A stretch of 19,692 nt of DNA from Pseudolabrys sp. (GTDB taxonomy: Bacteria; Pseudomonadota; Alphaproteobacteria; Rhizobiales; Xanthobacteraceae): assembly GCA_029945495.1 (NCBI GenBank), contig JAQSCR010000409.1, positions 1 to 19,692 of the forward strand. The letters run 5' to 3'. Positions 7,573 through 14,371 of the stretch are shown here, in pieces (within the stretch, counting starts at the first letter, position 1; each line of letters starts with the position of its first letter). The notes under the pieces were generated by a model, which did no database searches, had not been told where the DNA came from, and worked only from the letters and a program-made list of their open reading frames with translations. The position numbers and the translations under genes were made by a program.

Positions 7573-7914
7573 ATGACGAAATCAACTGAAGCCTTGGAAA
7601 TGGAAATGTTCGCCGCGCTTGGGAAAAATCAGCGCAAGCACGGCGATGCCGCCAACGAAGCCTTGCTGAAGAAGTTTGGCGCGACGCGCGCCATCGACAT
7701 ATCGCCCGGCGATTTCGAACGGGTGATCGCCGCATGTTCGGCGGCCGACGATGACGCGGCTTGGAATGCCCCGCGCACGCGCAACCGACTTCGATTTCAA
7801 GGCTTGGGGCGTGATCCGACCGCATTCGAGTCCGTGGTCAACAATGCGCCGGATATCAAGACCGGCTTCGATTTGGCCGCCCGCGCGATCCACGCACGCC
7901 CGGCGAAGACCTGA
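7573..7914 (+). CDS. Hypothetical small protein
   Basis: 113 residues, not recognised. Probably helical throughout: TEALEMEMFAALGKNQRKHGDAANEALLKKFG (about 5-36), then DFERVIAACSAADDDAAWN and a C-terminal DIKTGFDLAARAIHA. No membrane segment or cysteine motif. Start ATG has a Shine-Dalgarno AGGAGTCG (7562-7569), the same sequence as precedes the genes at 5237 and 6266. A 12-bp perfect hairpin follows its stop. Real gene by ribosome site and codon character; function unknown. Confidence 0.65.
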   Translation: MTKSTEALEMEMFAALGKNQRKHGDAANEALLKKFGATRAIDISPGDFERVIAACSAADDDAAWNAPRTRNRLRFQGLGRDPTAFESVVNNAPDIKTGFDLAARAIHARPAKT

Positions 7915-7922
7915 AATGAATA

Positions 7923-7953
7923 CGGCCCCGGCGGGAATCAACCGCCGGGGCCG
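7923..7953. terminator. Strong hairpin, 12-bp perfect stem
   Basis: Arms CGGCCCCGGCGG (7923-7934) and CCGCCGGGGCCG (7942-7953) around a 7-base loop, 9 bp after a stop codon. There is no U-run, so it may be a transcript-stabilising or attenuating hairpin rather than a full intrinsic terminator. Confidence 0.55.
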
Positions 7954-7989
7954 GAAAGATCGCCTTGCAAGCAATAAAGGACGCACGCC

Positions 7990-8397
7990 ATGTCTAATTC
8001 AAAATCCGATTCGGGTCAAAGCGCGCTCGAAAAGCTAGAAGCCAAGCGGCGGGCGGCTCGCAAGAAGATATTCGGCGCGCCGGTCGATTGGGCCAAGGTC
8101 ATGCCGAAGGCGGCCCCACGGTTCGAAGAACGCAACGGCAAGCGCGCGGCGAACAACCAACGCAACATCGTAGCCGCTCTGACGGCGATGCGCGTTAAAT
8201 GCTCCGATCACGGCGGCTTGAATCCAGACCTGAAATATCCGGGCGTGCGCGAATTTAATTTAGAGGATGATGCGAAGGTCCAAGAACTTTGGCTGGAAAT
8301 AGATCGCCGCTTTCGTTTCAAACCCTCATACAAGTTTTTCCAAATCGTGCTTGGCGATTTCGCACGGCGCATGGCGGGCATGGAAGGTGCGCCATGA
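7990..8397 (+). CDS. Hypothetical protein upstream of and coupled to the helicase
   Basis: 135 residues, not recognised. The N-terminus is charged (SALEKLEAKRRAARKKIFGAP, about 11-31), the middle contains a basic RNGKRAANNQRNIVAAL stretch, and the C-terminus DDAKVQELWLEIDRRFRFKPSYKFFQIVLGDFARR is helical and rich in aromatic and basic residues. The start is preceded by AAAGGA (7975-7980). Its stop overlaps the helicase start (ATGA at 8394-8397), which indicates translational coupling and suggests it works with the helicase, perhaps as a loader or initiator accessory. That role is inferred from position alone. Confidence 0.68.
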   Translation: MSNSKSDSGQSALEKLEAKRRAARKKIFGAPVDWAKVMPKAAPRFEERNGKRAANNQRNIVAALTAMRVKCSDHGGLNPDLKYPGVREFNLEDDAKVQELWLEIDRRFRFKPSYKFFQIVLGDFARRMAGMEGAP

Positions 8398-10040
8398 CCA
8401 CAAAGCCCCTGAAGTTTCCGCCCCGGCGCGCGTTCAAGCTTTCGGTCAAGCGTACACCCCTATTCGGATGGGATGCACCGGCCGACCTGCAAGCCGCGAA
8501 AGATTATTTGCGCAAGGCAAAATCGGAATTCGATATAGGCGGATTCCACGTCGAACAGCACATAGAGGAATTGCGCCAGCTTGGCATTCATCCGGCGGTT
8601 TGCGTGGCATATATCGCTGGCGCGTATCCCGTCGCTTGGAAGGAAAGCCAAGACACCGTTCGCGAACTTTCCGGGCGAGTCGCCGCGACCTATGCGGATG
8701 CCGCGACCGATCCGGGCGAAAAGGCAACCGGGAATCAAATTGGCGAAGAAAATTCGGACGGCGGTTGGGACTTCCCAAGATGGAAGGGAACGAAATTCGC
8801 GCGCCTAGCCGTATGGCAATGGATCACCGCGTCGATGCAATTCATTCATGACGATGGCGTGCAAATGCTGAACGACAAGCAATTTGAACGCCAGTTCGGC
8901 GGCGTGACCGACAAGCGATTGATGGCCTCTATTGACCGGCGAGTCGTGCCGTTGAAGCGGTTCGCGCGGCAAGTCTATATCCCCAAGGCATCGCCCGTGA
9001 CCAAGCATGACGGCCAAACTGTTTTCAACTTATGGCGGCCATCCGCCATCGAACCGGACTTTGGCGATCATCAATGGTTTTTAGATCACGTCGCGATGCT
9101 ATTTCCGAACGACACGACAAGCCGCGACTTGCTGTTGGACTACATGGCGCAATTGGTTCAGCATCCGGAAGTTAAAATTCATTTCGCACTTTTGCTGCAA
9201 AGCATCGAAGGCGTTGGCAAGGGCGCGCTTGGCCGCGTCCTTCGCCGGTTGGTCGGCGAGCGTAATTCGGTCGAACCGACAAGCGACGAATTCACGTCCG
9301 TTTACACGACATGGCAGGAAGGCAAGCAACTCGCCATCGTCAATGAGTTGATGGTGGACGGCAAGCGCGACGTGTTGGACCGGCTCAAAGCGCCGATCAC
9401 TGAAGACACGCTTCGCATTCACAAAAAATATGGAAACCCCTTCACGATTCCGAATCACCTGAACTTCTTTTGCATGACGAACCACAAGGACGCATTGCCG
9501 ATCACGACTCATGACCGGCGATGGTTGATCTTGTTTTCGCCAGCCGCGAAGCAATCGAAGGAGTACTACGGCGGGCTTTTTGCCAACATCAACGACACCG
9601 ACAAGATCGCCGCCGTCATGGGCTATCTGTTGGCCCGTGAGATTGCCTTCGATCCGAAAGGCCCCGCGCCGACAACGGAAGCCAAGCGCGACATGCAAGA
9701 GCGCGCCCGGTCCGATATCCGGATGGACCTACAGTCGCTTTACGATGGCGGCCTAGAGCCGTTCGTGCATCCGTTGGTCCGCGCCGAAGATATCCTTGAC
9801 CACCTTCGAACCGACCGGCGCACGTCCACGCGGCCCGGCCTTCATTCGGAAGTCTATGGCTTCTTGGATCACGTCCACGCCCTGAAGCTCCCGCGCTACA
9901 AGTCGCGGCTGTCCAAGCTTCCGCCCTATCAGCTTTATGCGATCCGCGATCATGAGACATGGGCGAACGCCGCGCCCCTCGACACCGCGCGGGCGTATGC
10001 CGCGTCACGGGTGCCGGAAGACGACTTGGACTTCGGCTAG
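8394..10040 (+). CDS. SF3-type replication helicase (phage/plasmid primase-helicase family, DUF5906-like)
   Basis: 548 residues from ATG 8394, which has the site GGAAGG (8381-8386) and a 4-bp overlap with the upstream gene; a longer frame to 8289 only reads through that gene. The C-terminal half is a superfamily 3 helicase: Walker A SIEGVGKG (K at about 276), Walker B KQLAIVNE (E at about 318), motif C FFCMTNHKDAL (N at about 363) and HDRRW with the likely arginine finger at about 375. SF3 enzymes form hexameric rings at origins. The N-terminal 230 residues show no primase motif I can identify, unlike P4 alpha, so priming may depend on a host enzyme. The gene directly precedes the iteron-like block. 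Confidence 0.88.
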   Translation: MTTKPLKFPPRRAFKLSVKRTPLFGWDAPADLQAAKDYLRKAKSEFDIGGFHVEQHIEELRQLGIHPAVCVAYIAGAYPVAWKESQDTVRELSGRVAATYADAATDPGEKATGNQIGEENSDGGWDFPRWKGTKFARLAVWQWITASMQFIHDDGVQMLNDKQFERQFGGVTDKRLMASIDRRVVPLKRFARQVYIPKASPVTKHDGQTVFNLWRPSAIEPDFGDHQWFLDHVAMLFPNDTTSRDLLLDYMAQLVQHPEVKIHFALLLQSIEGVGKGALGRVLRRLVGERNSVEPTSDEFTSVYTTWQEGKQLAIVNELMVDGKRDVLDRLKAPITEDTLRIHKKYGNPFTIPNHLNFFCMTNHKDALPITTHDRRWLILFSPAAKQSKEYYGGLFANINDTDKIAAVMGYLLAREIAFDPKGPAPTTEAKRDMQERARSDIRMDLQSLYDGGLEPFVHPLVRAEDILDHLRTDRRTSTRPGLHSEVYGFLDHVHALKLPRYKSRLSKLPPYQLYAIRDHETWANAAPLDTARAYAASRVPEDDLDFG

Positions 10041-10323
10041 GGAGACAGGGAGACAGGCTTTGGCGACAAGGAGACAAGCATCCTTGTCTCCCGCTTTTCC
10101 CAATGTTTATCGGCACAAGTAGCGCGGGGAGACAGGGAGACAACCTCTTTTCTATAAAGATAATAGGGATAATACACCCGTACCCGTGCCGTAGCGTGGA
10201 TGCGAGCGGAAGAAAGTTTTGGAATGGCCTTGTCTCCCTGTCTCCCGTGCAACAAACCCGCATGAACATTGGATAAAGCGGGAGACAAGCACGGCTCGCG
10301 GCCCTGTCTCCCGCCCTGTCTCC
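10041..10323. repeat. Iteron-like cluster: 11 copies of GGAGACA in both orientations
   Basis: Forward GGAGACA at 10041, 10049, 10070, 10128, 10136 and 10281; reverse TGTCTCC at 10085, 10231, 10239, 10305 and 10317 (start positions). Three pairs sit exactly 8 bp apart. A variant GGCGACA is at 10062. The cluster starts at the base after the helicase stop and is absent elsewhere in the window as far as I could see. Dense short repeats of this kind next to a replication helicase resemble iterons, as in the P4 origin and crr, where the alpha protein binds repeats in both orientations. Confidence 0.75.
10070..10091. terminator. Hairpin GGAGACAAG-CATC-CTTGTCTCC after the helicase gene
   Basis: A perfect 9-bp stem with a 4-base loop, 30 bp downstream of the helicase stop, followed by CGCTTTTCC. 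It could terminate the helicase transcript. It is built from one forward and one reverse GGAGACA unit, so it may equally be a paired iteron site. Confidence 0.5.
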
Positions 10324-10510
10324 CTTGTCGCTTTGTCATCCGATTAAATGGAACCATAAATCATTCAAGCTTGGGCGCGCACGTCTTGGTCGGCGACGCG
10401 CCAAGCACCCCCACCCCCTAGGGCGTTAAGGTTCTTCCCCGTTAAAAAGCATCGTGGGCAAGATCGGAGCGCGGGGGAAGATACTGAATGGGGAAAAGCG
10501 CGATGCGTGC

Positions 10511-10590
10511 ATTATTTATATAAAAATTCGGTCGGATCATTTATGGTTCCAGAAAAGGCGGCGCGCCCGATTATTTATATAAATATTCCC
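10511..10590. repeat. AT-rich palindrome pair 1 (core TTTATATAAA)
   Basis: Two copies starting at 10511 and 10570, each ATTATTTATATAAA followed by AAATT or TATT. The 10-bp core TTTATATAAA is a perfect palindrome; the 10570 copy approaches an 18-bp palindrome. The same element recurs at 10861 and 10898. Candidate binding sites for a dimeric protein or DNA-unwinding elements. Confidence 0.7.
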
Positions 10591-10860
10591 ACGACGCGGG
10601 CGCGCGATCATGATGGAAATTGCCCGGCGATGCGTTGACCTGTGATCGTTCTTTGGGCCAGCGCCGCCCTTCCAGCCCGCCATACACGCCGCGCCGCTAC
10701 CCCAATGGCCTGCGATCCGATTGGCACGCTGTGTGGCCCGCGCTAGGCGGCTGGCGCGGTCGGCTTTTGGTCGCCGACGCCCGCCCTTCGTGATCGGCTG
10801 ACTTCCGGACCTTGCCATGACCGAAGTGGACCCGCCGCGCGAGCGCCAGCCGGGCAACCG

Positions 10861-10914
10861 AATATTTATATAAAAATTGCCGCCGGACGTGCCGCCGAAT
10901 ATTTATATAAAAAT
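10861..10914. repeat. AT-rich palindrome pair 2 (core TTTATATAAA), upstream of the RHH gene
   Basis: Two copies of AATATTTATATAAAAAT beginning at 10861 and 10898, 37 bp apart. The second ends 38 bp before the RHH start codon and touches the 16-bp repeat at 10915. This is the position expected for an autoregulatory operator of the RHH protein, though a role in origin melting is also possible. Confidence 0.65.
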
Positions 10915-10930
10915 AGTTGACCCGAATCCG
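10915..10930 (+). repeat. 16-bp repeat AGTTGACCCGAATCCG, copy 2
   Basis: Identical to 4972-4987. It lies 22 bp before the RHH start, in the right place to be a promoter or operator. Confidence 0.5.
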
Positions 10931-10952
10931 GTCCGCGCCCAAGCTTCAAGGC

Positions 10953-11141
10953 ATGGCGAAAGAAACACGCGGCCGACCGGCAACAGGCAAGAATCCAACG
11001 GCGTTGCTAGTGACGCTGCCCGCCGACATGCTGAAGCGCATCGACGCTTGGCGAGTGGGACAGTTCGACGAAGACCTAAACCGGCAAGCGGCGATCCGCG
11101 AGCTTTTGGAATGGGCGTTGGCGCGGAAGGAAAGAAAATGA
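10953..11141 (+). CDS. Ribbon-helix-helix DNA-binding protein
   Basis: 62 residues. A basic N-terminal RGRPATG is followed by a beta strand TALLVTLP (about 16-23) and helices ADMLKRIDAWRVG and LNRQAAIRELLEWALARK, the pattern of CopG/Arc-type RHH dimers. These insert a two-stranded ribbon into the major groove and often control plasmid copy number or segregation. The start ATG 10953 is chosen since the in-frame extension to 10917 would run into the promoter repeats; AAGG at 10947-10950 is close to the start. The stop overlaps the next start (ATGA). The repeats immediately upstream suggest autoregulation. Its first 15 residues resemble those of the Mom-like protein at 11785. Confidence 0.85.
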   Translation: MAKETRGRPATGKNPTALLVTLPADMLKRIDAWRVGQFDEDLNRQAAIRELLEWALARKERK

Positions 11142-11593
11142 GCGGCAAGCGACCACAGATTCACATAACGGTTGATCCGGAATTGCTCGCGGCGGTCACG
11201 GCCGAAGCGGCGAAGAACTTCGAATCCGTATCCGGGGTTGCCGAAGCCCGGTTGCGCGCGAGCTATAACGGCGCTGTTGAACCGGCGAAGACGGCGCTTG
11301 GATCGGTGAAGGAAGAATCGGCGACCATTGATCTAGCGATGAAGCAATTGCGATTGGCCCAACTTCGCAAAAATCTTTTGACGGTCGATGGTGCGGTTGG
11401 CGTTATGGAATCGACTTTCGCCGAAATGCGCGTCGAAGGCCATTCGATGCTGAACGACATTGCGAGCGAATTTAATTTGGACGCGGAAATGCTTCGACGC
11501 CGCTTCGACACGGCGATGGCCGGACCTTTCGGCATGAACGCCGAACCGTTCGAACAACTCGCGAAGGACTTCAGCCGCGAGCCGTTGCCGTGA
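11138..11593 (+). CDS. Hypothetical protein with RHH-like N-terminus
   Basis: 151 residues starting at an ATG that overlaps the RHH stop by 4 bp. The first 45 residues (RPQIHITVDPELLAAVTAEAAKNFESVSGVAEARLR) read as strand-helix-helix and fit an RHH fold. The remainder is helical and acidic-basic mixed (IDLAMKQLRLAQLRKNLLTVDGAVGVMESTFAEMRVEG), possibly a dimerisation or partner-binding domain. No catalytic motif. It is co-expressed with the small RHH protein and the 52-residue protein that follows, and sits next to the putative origin, so a role in control or partition is reasonable but unproven. A longer frame upstream to 10877 is rejected. Confidence 0.72.
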   Translation: MSGKRPQIHITVDPELLAAVTAEAAKNFESVSGVAEARLRASYNGAVEPAKTALGSVKEESATIDLAMKQLRLAQLRKNLLTVDGAVGVMESTFAEMRVEGHSMLNDIASEFNLDAEMLRRRFDTAMAGPFGMNAEPFEQLAKDFSREPLP

Positions 11594-11748
11594 CGTGGAA
11601 AAAGTTTCCAGAAAAGCCGCATCCGCAAGCACATAACTTCGACTTCAGTTTTGGGTCGTTGCTGAACGCGCAAATAGCCGTGGTCTTGGAAGACGAAGAA
11701 GACGAAGCGAAAGAGGATTTGAAGCCGAAGCGAAAGATTATTCGCTAG
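11590..11748 (+). CDS. 52-residue protein, GTG start, coupled to the preceding gene
   Basis: A short frame MTWKKFPEKPHPQAHNFDF to KPKRKIIR, starting at GTG that overlaps the preceding TGA by 4 bp (GTGA, 11590-11593). The overlap repeats the pattern of this operon. The N-terminus is basic and aromatic, the middle acidic (LEDEEDEAKED) and the end basic. No family is recognised; the length and charge pattern fit a small accessory or binding peptide. It is too short to be sure it is translated. Confidence 0.5.
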   Translation: MTWKKFPEKPHPQAHNFDFSFGSLLNAQIAVVLEDEEDEAKEDLKPKRKIIR

Positions 11749-11784
11749 ATTCCCCGGCCGAATTGTTGTTTACAAGAATTCGGG

Positions 11785-12615
11785 ATGGCAAAGCGAAGCA
11801 AACGCGGTCGGCCAGCGACGGGACAAGCGCCCGCCATCGCGATTCGACTCCCGGCTGGTTGGCTTAAGCAGATTGACCGGCTTGGCACCGCCACGGATCA
11901 AACCCGATCCAAGGTCGCACGGGCCTTGATTGGGTCCGCCCTTGCCGTTCGCAAGGTCAAGTCCGGAAGCGAAACAAAAATCGCACCGATAGATATTGAG
12001 ACGGCGCGAGCCTTCGCCGAACTTTGGCACTACACCGGCAACGTCCCGCAAGGCCGCAACGTGTGCTTCGGATGGTTCGTCGAAGGCGAGCTATACGCGG
12101 TCGCCTGCTATGGTGACGGCATCAACCAAATCCAGCACGACTACCTTGCGCGCGTAACCGGCTTTCCCGTCACCCGCAAAAATCTTTTTGAGCTTCGGCG
12201 GCTTTGCCGGACCGAACCGGCTCGCGAAGACTTCCCGCTTTCGAAATTCATCGCCGGATGCCATCGCCTGTTGAAGCGCGAGCATGGGATTCGCTTCGTC
12301 GTGAGCTTTTCGGACCCGGCCTATAACCGCTTCAAGACCCGGCGGAAGGGCCTGCCGTATGAAAGCGGCGGCATCTATGCGGCGGCCAACTTCACGCACC
12401 TAGGGAAGACGCGGGCCGAATGGCACGTCATCGACGGCAAGGGGAAGATTGCGCACCATCGCAAGCCGTACCACTTCATGTTCCAGACCAACGGCGAGGA
12501 TCGGAAGAAGTGGAAGCGGGGTGCGATCACCATTGCGGAAGCGCGCGAGCGTCTTGGGCTGAAGCTTCAGCGGACGCGGGCGAAGGATCGTTGGTTTCTT
12601 GACCTAGGGCGATGA
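11785..12615 (+). CDS. Mom-like DNA-modification protein fused to an N-terminal RHH domain
   Basis: 276 residues. Residues 1-58 (RGRPATG, AIAIRLPAGWLKQIDRLG, RSKVARALIGSAL) are an RHH-type DNA-binding domain. Residues about 70-276 match the Mom family, which in phage Mu converts adenine to N6-(carbamoylmethyl)adenine and shields DNA from restriction. Family-like points: WHYTGN (H82, Y83), ELRRLCR (R138/R139), SFSDPAY (D177), GGIYAAANF (Y198). These line up with the residues I recall as important in Mu Mom (H48, Y49, R101, D139, Y149); R139 to D177 is 38 residues, as in Mu, and a loop of about 11 extra residues precedes Y198. The fold is GNAT-like. Start ATG 11785 has a weak ribosome site; nearby genes are an RHH operon upstream and a nuclease downstream. 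Activity is untested. Confidence 0.75.
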   Translation: MAKRSKRGRPATGQAPAIAIRLPAGWLKQIDRLGTATDQTRSKVARALIGSALAVRKVKSGSETKIAPIDIETARAFAELWHYTGNVPQGRNVCFGWFVEGELYAVACYGDGINQIQHDYLARVTGFPVTRKNLFELRRLCRTEPAREDFPLSKFIAGCHRLLKREHGIRFVVSFSDPAYNRFKTRRKGLPYESGGIYAAANFTHLGKTRAEWHVIDGKGKIAHHRKPYHFMFQTNGEDRKKWKRGAITIAEARERLGLKLQRTRAKDRWFLDLGR

Positions 12616-12649
12616 ATTCTTCGAAAGACTTTTCGCCGGATTCCCGATT

Positions 12650-12674
12650 GAAAGGTCATAGGCAGTGGCCTTTC
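12650..12674. terminator. Hairpin between the Mom-like gene and the nuclease gene
   Basis: Arms GAAAGGTCA (12650-12658) and TGGCCTTTC (12666-12674) form a 9-bp stem with one G-U pair and a 7-base loop. No U-run follows, so it is a weak terminator or an attenuating hairpin. The 107-bp gap suggests the nuclease may have its own promoter. Confidence 0.45.
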
Positions 12675-12722
12675 ATGGCGCTAGGGTAGCAATTCGATGC
12701 TGAAGGCTTTGGGGAGCTTGGG

Positions 12723-13808
12723 ATGGCGATTCGTCACGCGATTTGGAAGGTATCGGCGACGCCCGAACAGCTTGTCGAATCATCGCTAAGCAACGAACAG
12801 CTTCTTGAAACGATGATCGTTGCCGAGCCGCGCATTCTTTCCGAAGAATGGATGCTGATTGGACGGCAAGAGAATACCGGATACGGCGGTCGTGTTGATC
12901 TTGTGGCGATAGCACCCGACGCTTCCCTTGTCTTGATCGAGCTAAAGCGCGACCGAACGCCGCGCGAGGTGGTGGCCCAAGCTTTGGACTATGCCGGTTG
13001 GGTGGAAAAGCTGAAGCCCGAAGATGTTGTTGCGATGTATAGTCGCTTTGCGCCGTCGAAAGATTTTATGGCGGATTTTCAAAAGAGATTCGGACAACCA
13101 CTTGACGAAGATTCTTTGAACCAAAGCCATCAAATTATTATTGTAGCTTCGTCGCTGGACGACAAGACCGAACGGATAGTGAGCTATCTAAGCGGACACG
13201 ACATTCCAATAAATGTTTTATTCTTTCAGGTGTTCGCGCACGGTGCGGATCAACTCATAAGTCGGGCTTGGTTGCTCGATCCAGTGGCTACGCAAGTCAA
13301 CGCTGCCACGCCGTCCGCCGCTTCGAACGAACCTTGGAACGGCGAGTTCTATGCTTGCTACGGCCACAGTCCGGAAGGCCGCCCGTGGGAAGAAGCCGTC
13401 AAATACGGATTCATTTCGGCGGGAGGCGGCGAGTGGTACAGCAACACGCTCGCGCTTTTGAATCCGAATGATCGCGTTTGGGTAAAGGCTCCCGGCTATG
13501 GCTTCGTCGGCGTTGGCCGTGTGACTGGCAAGCCGGAACGTGCTTCGGAATTCAAGGTGAAAACTCCGCAGGGAGAATTGCCCGTGCTTGACGTGGTAAA
13601 GGGCGGTTTTCATCGACAATTTTCTGACGATCCAAAGCGCAGTGAATACTTTGTTCCGATTGAATGGCTCGCCACAGTCCCCATCGAAAAAGCTTTCAAC
13701 GAAGTCGGACTATTTGGGAATCAGAATACCGTGTGCAGACCTAAGACACCGAAATGGCGGCATACTGTAGATCGGCTAAAAGAACTTTTCCCAAAATATG
13801 GCGGCTGA
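12723..13808 (+). CDS. PD-(D/E)XK nuclease with possible PUA/EVE-like C-terminal domain
   Basis: 361 residues. The nuclease core is residues about 35-180: D59 in GGRVDLVA, E73-x-K75 in VLIELKRD, and Q86xxxY90 in QALDYAG, the arrangement of RecB-like or NucS-like PD-(D/E)XK enzymes. From about 205 to 320 is a second domain rich in aromatics and Gly: YGHSPEGRPWEEAVKYGFISAGG, GEWYSN, then NDRVWVKAPGYGFVGVGRV, which resembles the strand pattern of PUA-superfamily (EVE/YTH-like) domains that read modified bases. That reading is tentative. A nuclease joined to such a reader would fit a modification-dependent restriction enzyme. The ATG at 12723 follows GGGGAG (12711-12716). A membrane-protein gene starts 14 bp after its stop. 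Confidence 0.78.
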   Translation: MAIRHAIWKVSATPEQLVESSLSNEQLLETMIVAEPRILSEEWMLIGRQENTGYGGRVDLVAIAPDASLVLIELKRDRTPREVVAQALDYAGWVEKLKPEDVVAMYSRFAPSKDFMADFQKRFGQPLDEDSLNQSHQIIIVASSLDDKTERIVSYLSGHDIPINVLFFQVFAHGADQLISRAWLLDPVATQVNAATPSAASNEPWNGEFYACYGHSPEGRPWEEAVKYGFISAGGGEWYSNTLALLNPNDRVWVKAPGYGFVGVGRVTGKPERASEFKVKTPQGELPVLDVVKGGFHRQFSDDPKRSEYFVPIEWLATVPIEKAFNEVGLFGNQNTVCRPKTPKWRHTVDRLKELFPKYGG

Positions 13809-13822
13809 ATCGGGATGACGCG

Positions 13823-14320
13823 ATGTGCGAATTCTTAAAGAGTTTCGCGGGACCGATTGCTACTATTATAGCGGCTGGCGCGGCGGTATACGTCACACAG
13901 CACTTTGCGAGAGTGCAAGCGCAACTCGCGAGTGAGAAGCTTCGCTATGATTTGTTCGACCGAAGACTAAAAATATTTGAAAGCATTTTTGAGTTTTATA
14001 AAGCAATGATTGGGTGGGCTGGAACGCCTGAACAAAATATTGCACGCGATAGGTTCTTTGCATCTTACCAAGAGTCGGCTTTTCTTTTTGACAAGGATTC
14101 TGGAATTGAAGCGTTGATGAAAGAACTAAACGACAAAGGCGCTAGAGCAATTGGGCTAAAAGAGATTTTGAAAGACCTTAAAGGCGATCCGGAGTCGATG
14201 ATAAAATTCCATTCCGAAATGACTGAGATTCACACTACCGGCTTCGATGCCGGTCTATCGAAGCTGAAGATCGCCATTGCTCCATATCTGTATTTCCCCG
14301 GTTTTAAGTCGAAGCAATAA
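13823..14320 (+). CDS. Single-pass membrane protein, unknown function, next to the nuclease
   Basis: 165 residues. Residues about 9-28 (AGPIATIIAAGAAVYVTQHF) form one transmembrane segment near the N-terminus. The rest is soluble and helical with many charged residues (VQAQLASEKLRYDLFDRRLKIFESIFEFYKAM), likely cytoplasmic coiled coil. I do not recognise the family; short N-terminally anchored proteins of this shape are common in host genomes and in some defence loci. Start chosen at ATG 13823, since the longer frame to 13754 lies inside the nuclease gene in another frame. Spacing of 14 bp to the nuclease implies one transcript. Its base composition looks less GC-rich than that of its neighbours. 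A strong terminator overlaps its stop. Confidence 0.7.
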   Translation: MCEFLKSFAGPIATIIAAGAAVYVTQHFARVQAQLASEKLRYDLFDRRLKIFESIFEFYKAMIGWAGTPEQNIARDRFFASYQESAFLFDKDSGIEALMKELNDKGARAIGLKEILKDLKGDPESMIKFHSEMTEIHTTGFDAGLSKLKIAIAPYLYFPGFKSKQ

Positions 14321-14344
14321 GGCCCGGCGCGGTGGCCGGGCCTT
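14319..14344. terminator. Bidirectional terminator between convergent operons
   Basis: Arms AAGGCCCGGC (14319-14328) and GCCGGGCCTT (14335-14344) with a 6-base loop: a perfect 10-bp stem. It overlaps the plus-strand stop codon TAA and lies 27 bp from the end of the minus-strand operon, so it can serve both. A similar hairpin is at 16939-16959. Confidence 0.75.
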
Positions 14345-14371
14345 GAAAGATTTGTTTCGGTTCGCGTCGCG

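Larger units (their letters stand above)
10041..10952. other. Candidate replication origin: 0.9-kb repeat-rich non-coding block
   Basis: Between the helicase and the RHH gene no credible coding frame exists. The block combines the GGAGACA cluster (10041-10323), a 13-bp inverted repeat TGGAACCATAAAT (10349-10361 with 10539-10551), four A/T-rich palindromes (10511-10914) and several easily melted A/T stretches in an otherwise GC-rich element. Repeats for an initiator plus A/T-rich segments beside a helicase gene is the usual organisation of an iteron origin. The function is inferred. Confidence 0.65.

Noticed and set aside
9616..10269. Minus-strand frame of 217 codons
   Set aside because: Antisense to the helicase and through the iteron repeats; repeated SLSP units are the translated repeats.
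10041..10323. CRISPR array from the repeated GGAGACA units
   Set aside because: Units are only 7 bp, occur in both orientations and have irregular spacing, and no cas genes are present.
10537..10857. Minus-strand open frame of about 106 codons across the AT palindromes
   Set aside because: It reads through two repeat units, begins without ATG or ribosome site, and its composition is like random GC-rich sequence. An internal ATG at 10818 gives a basic 93-residue frame, also unconvincing.
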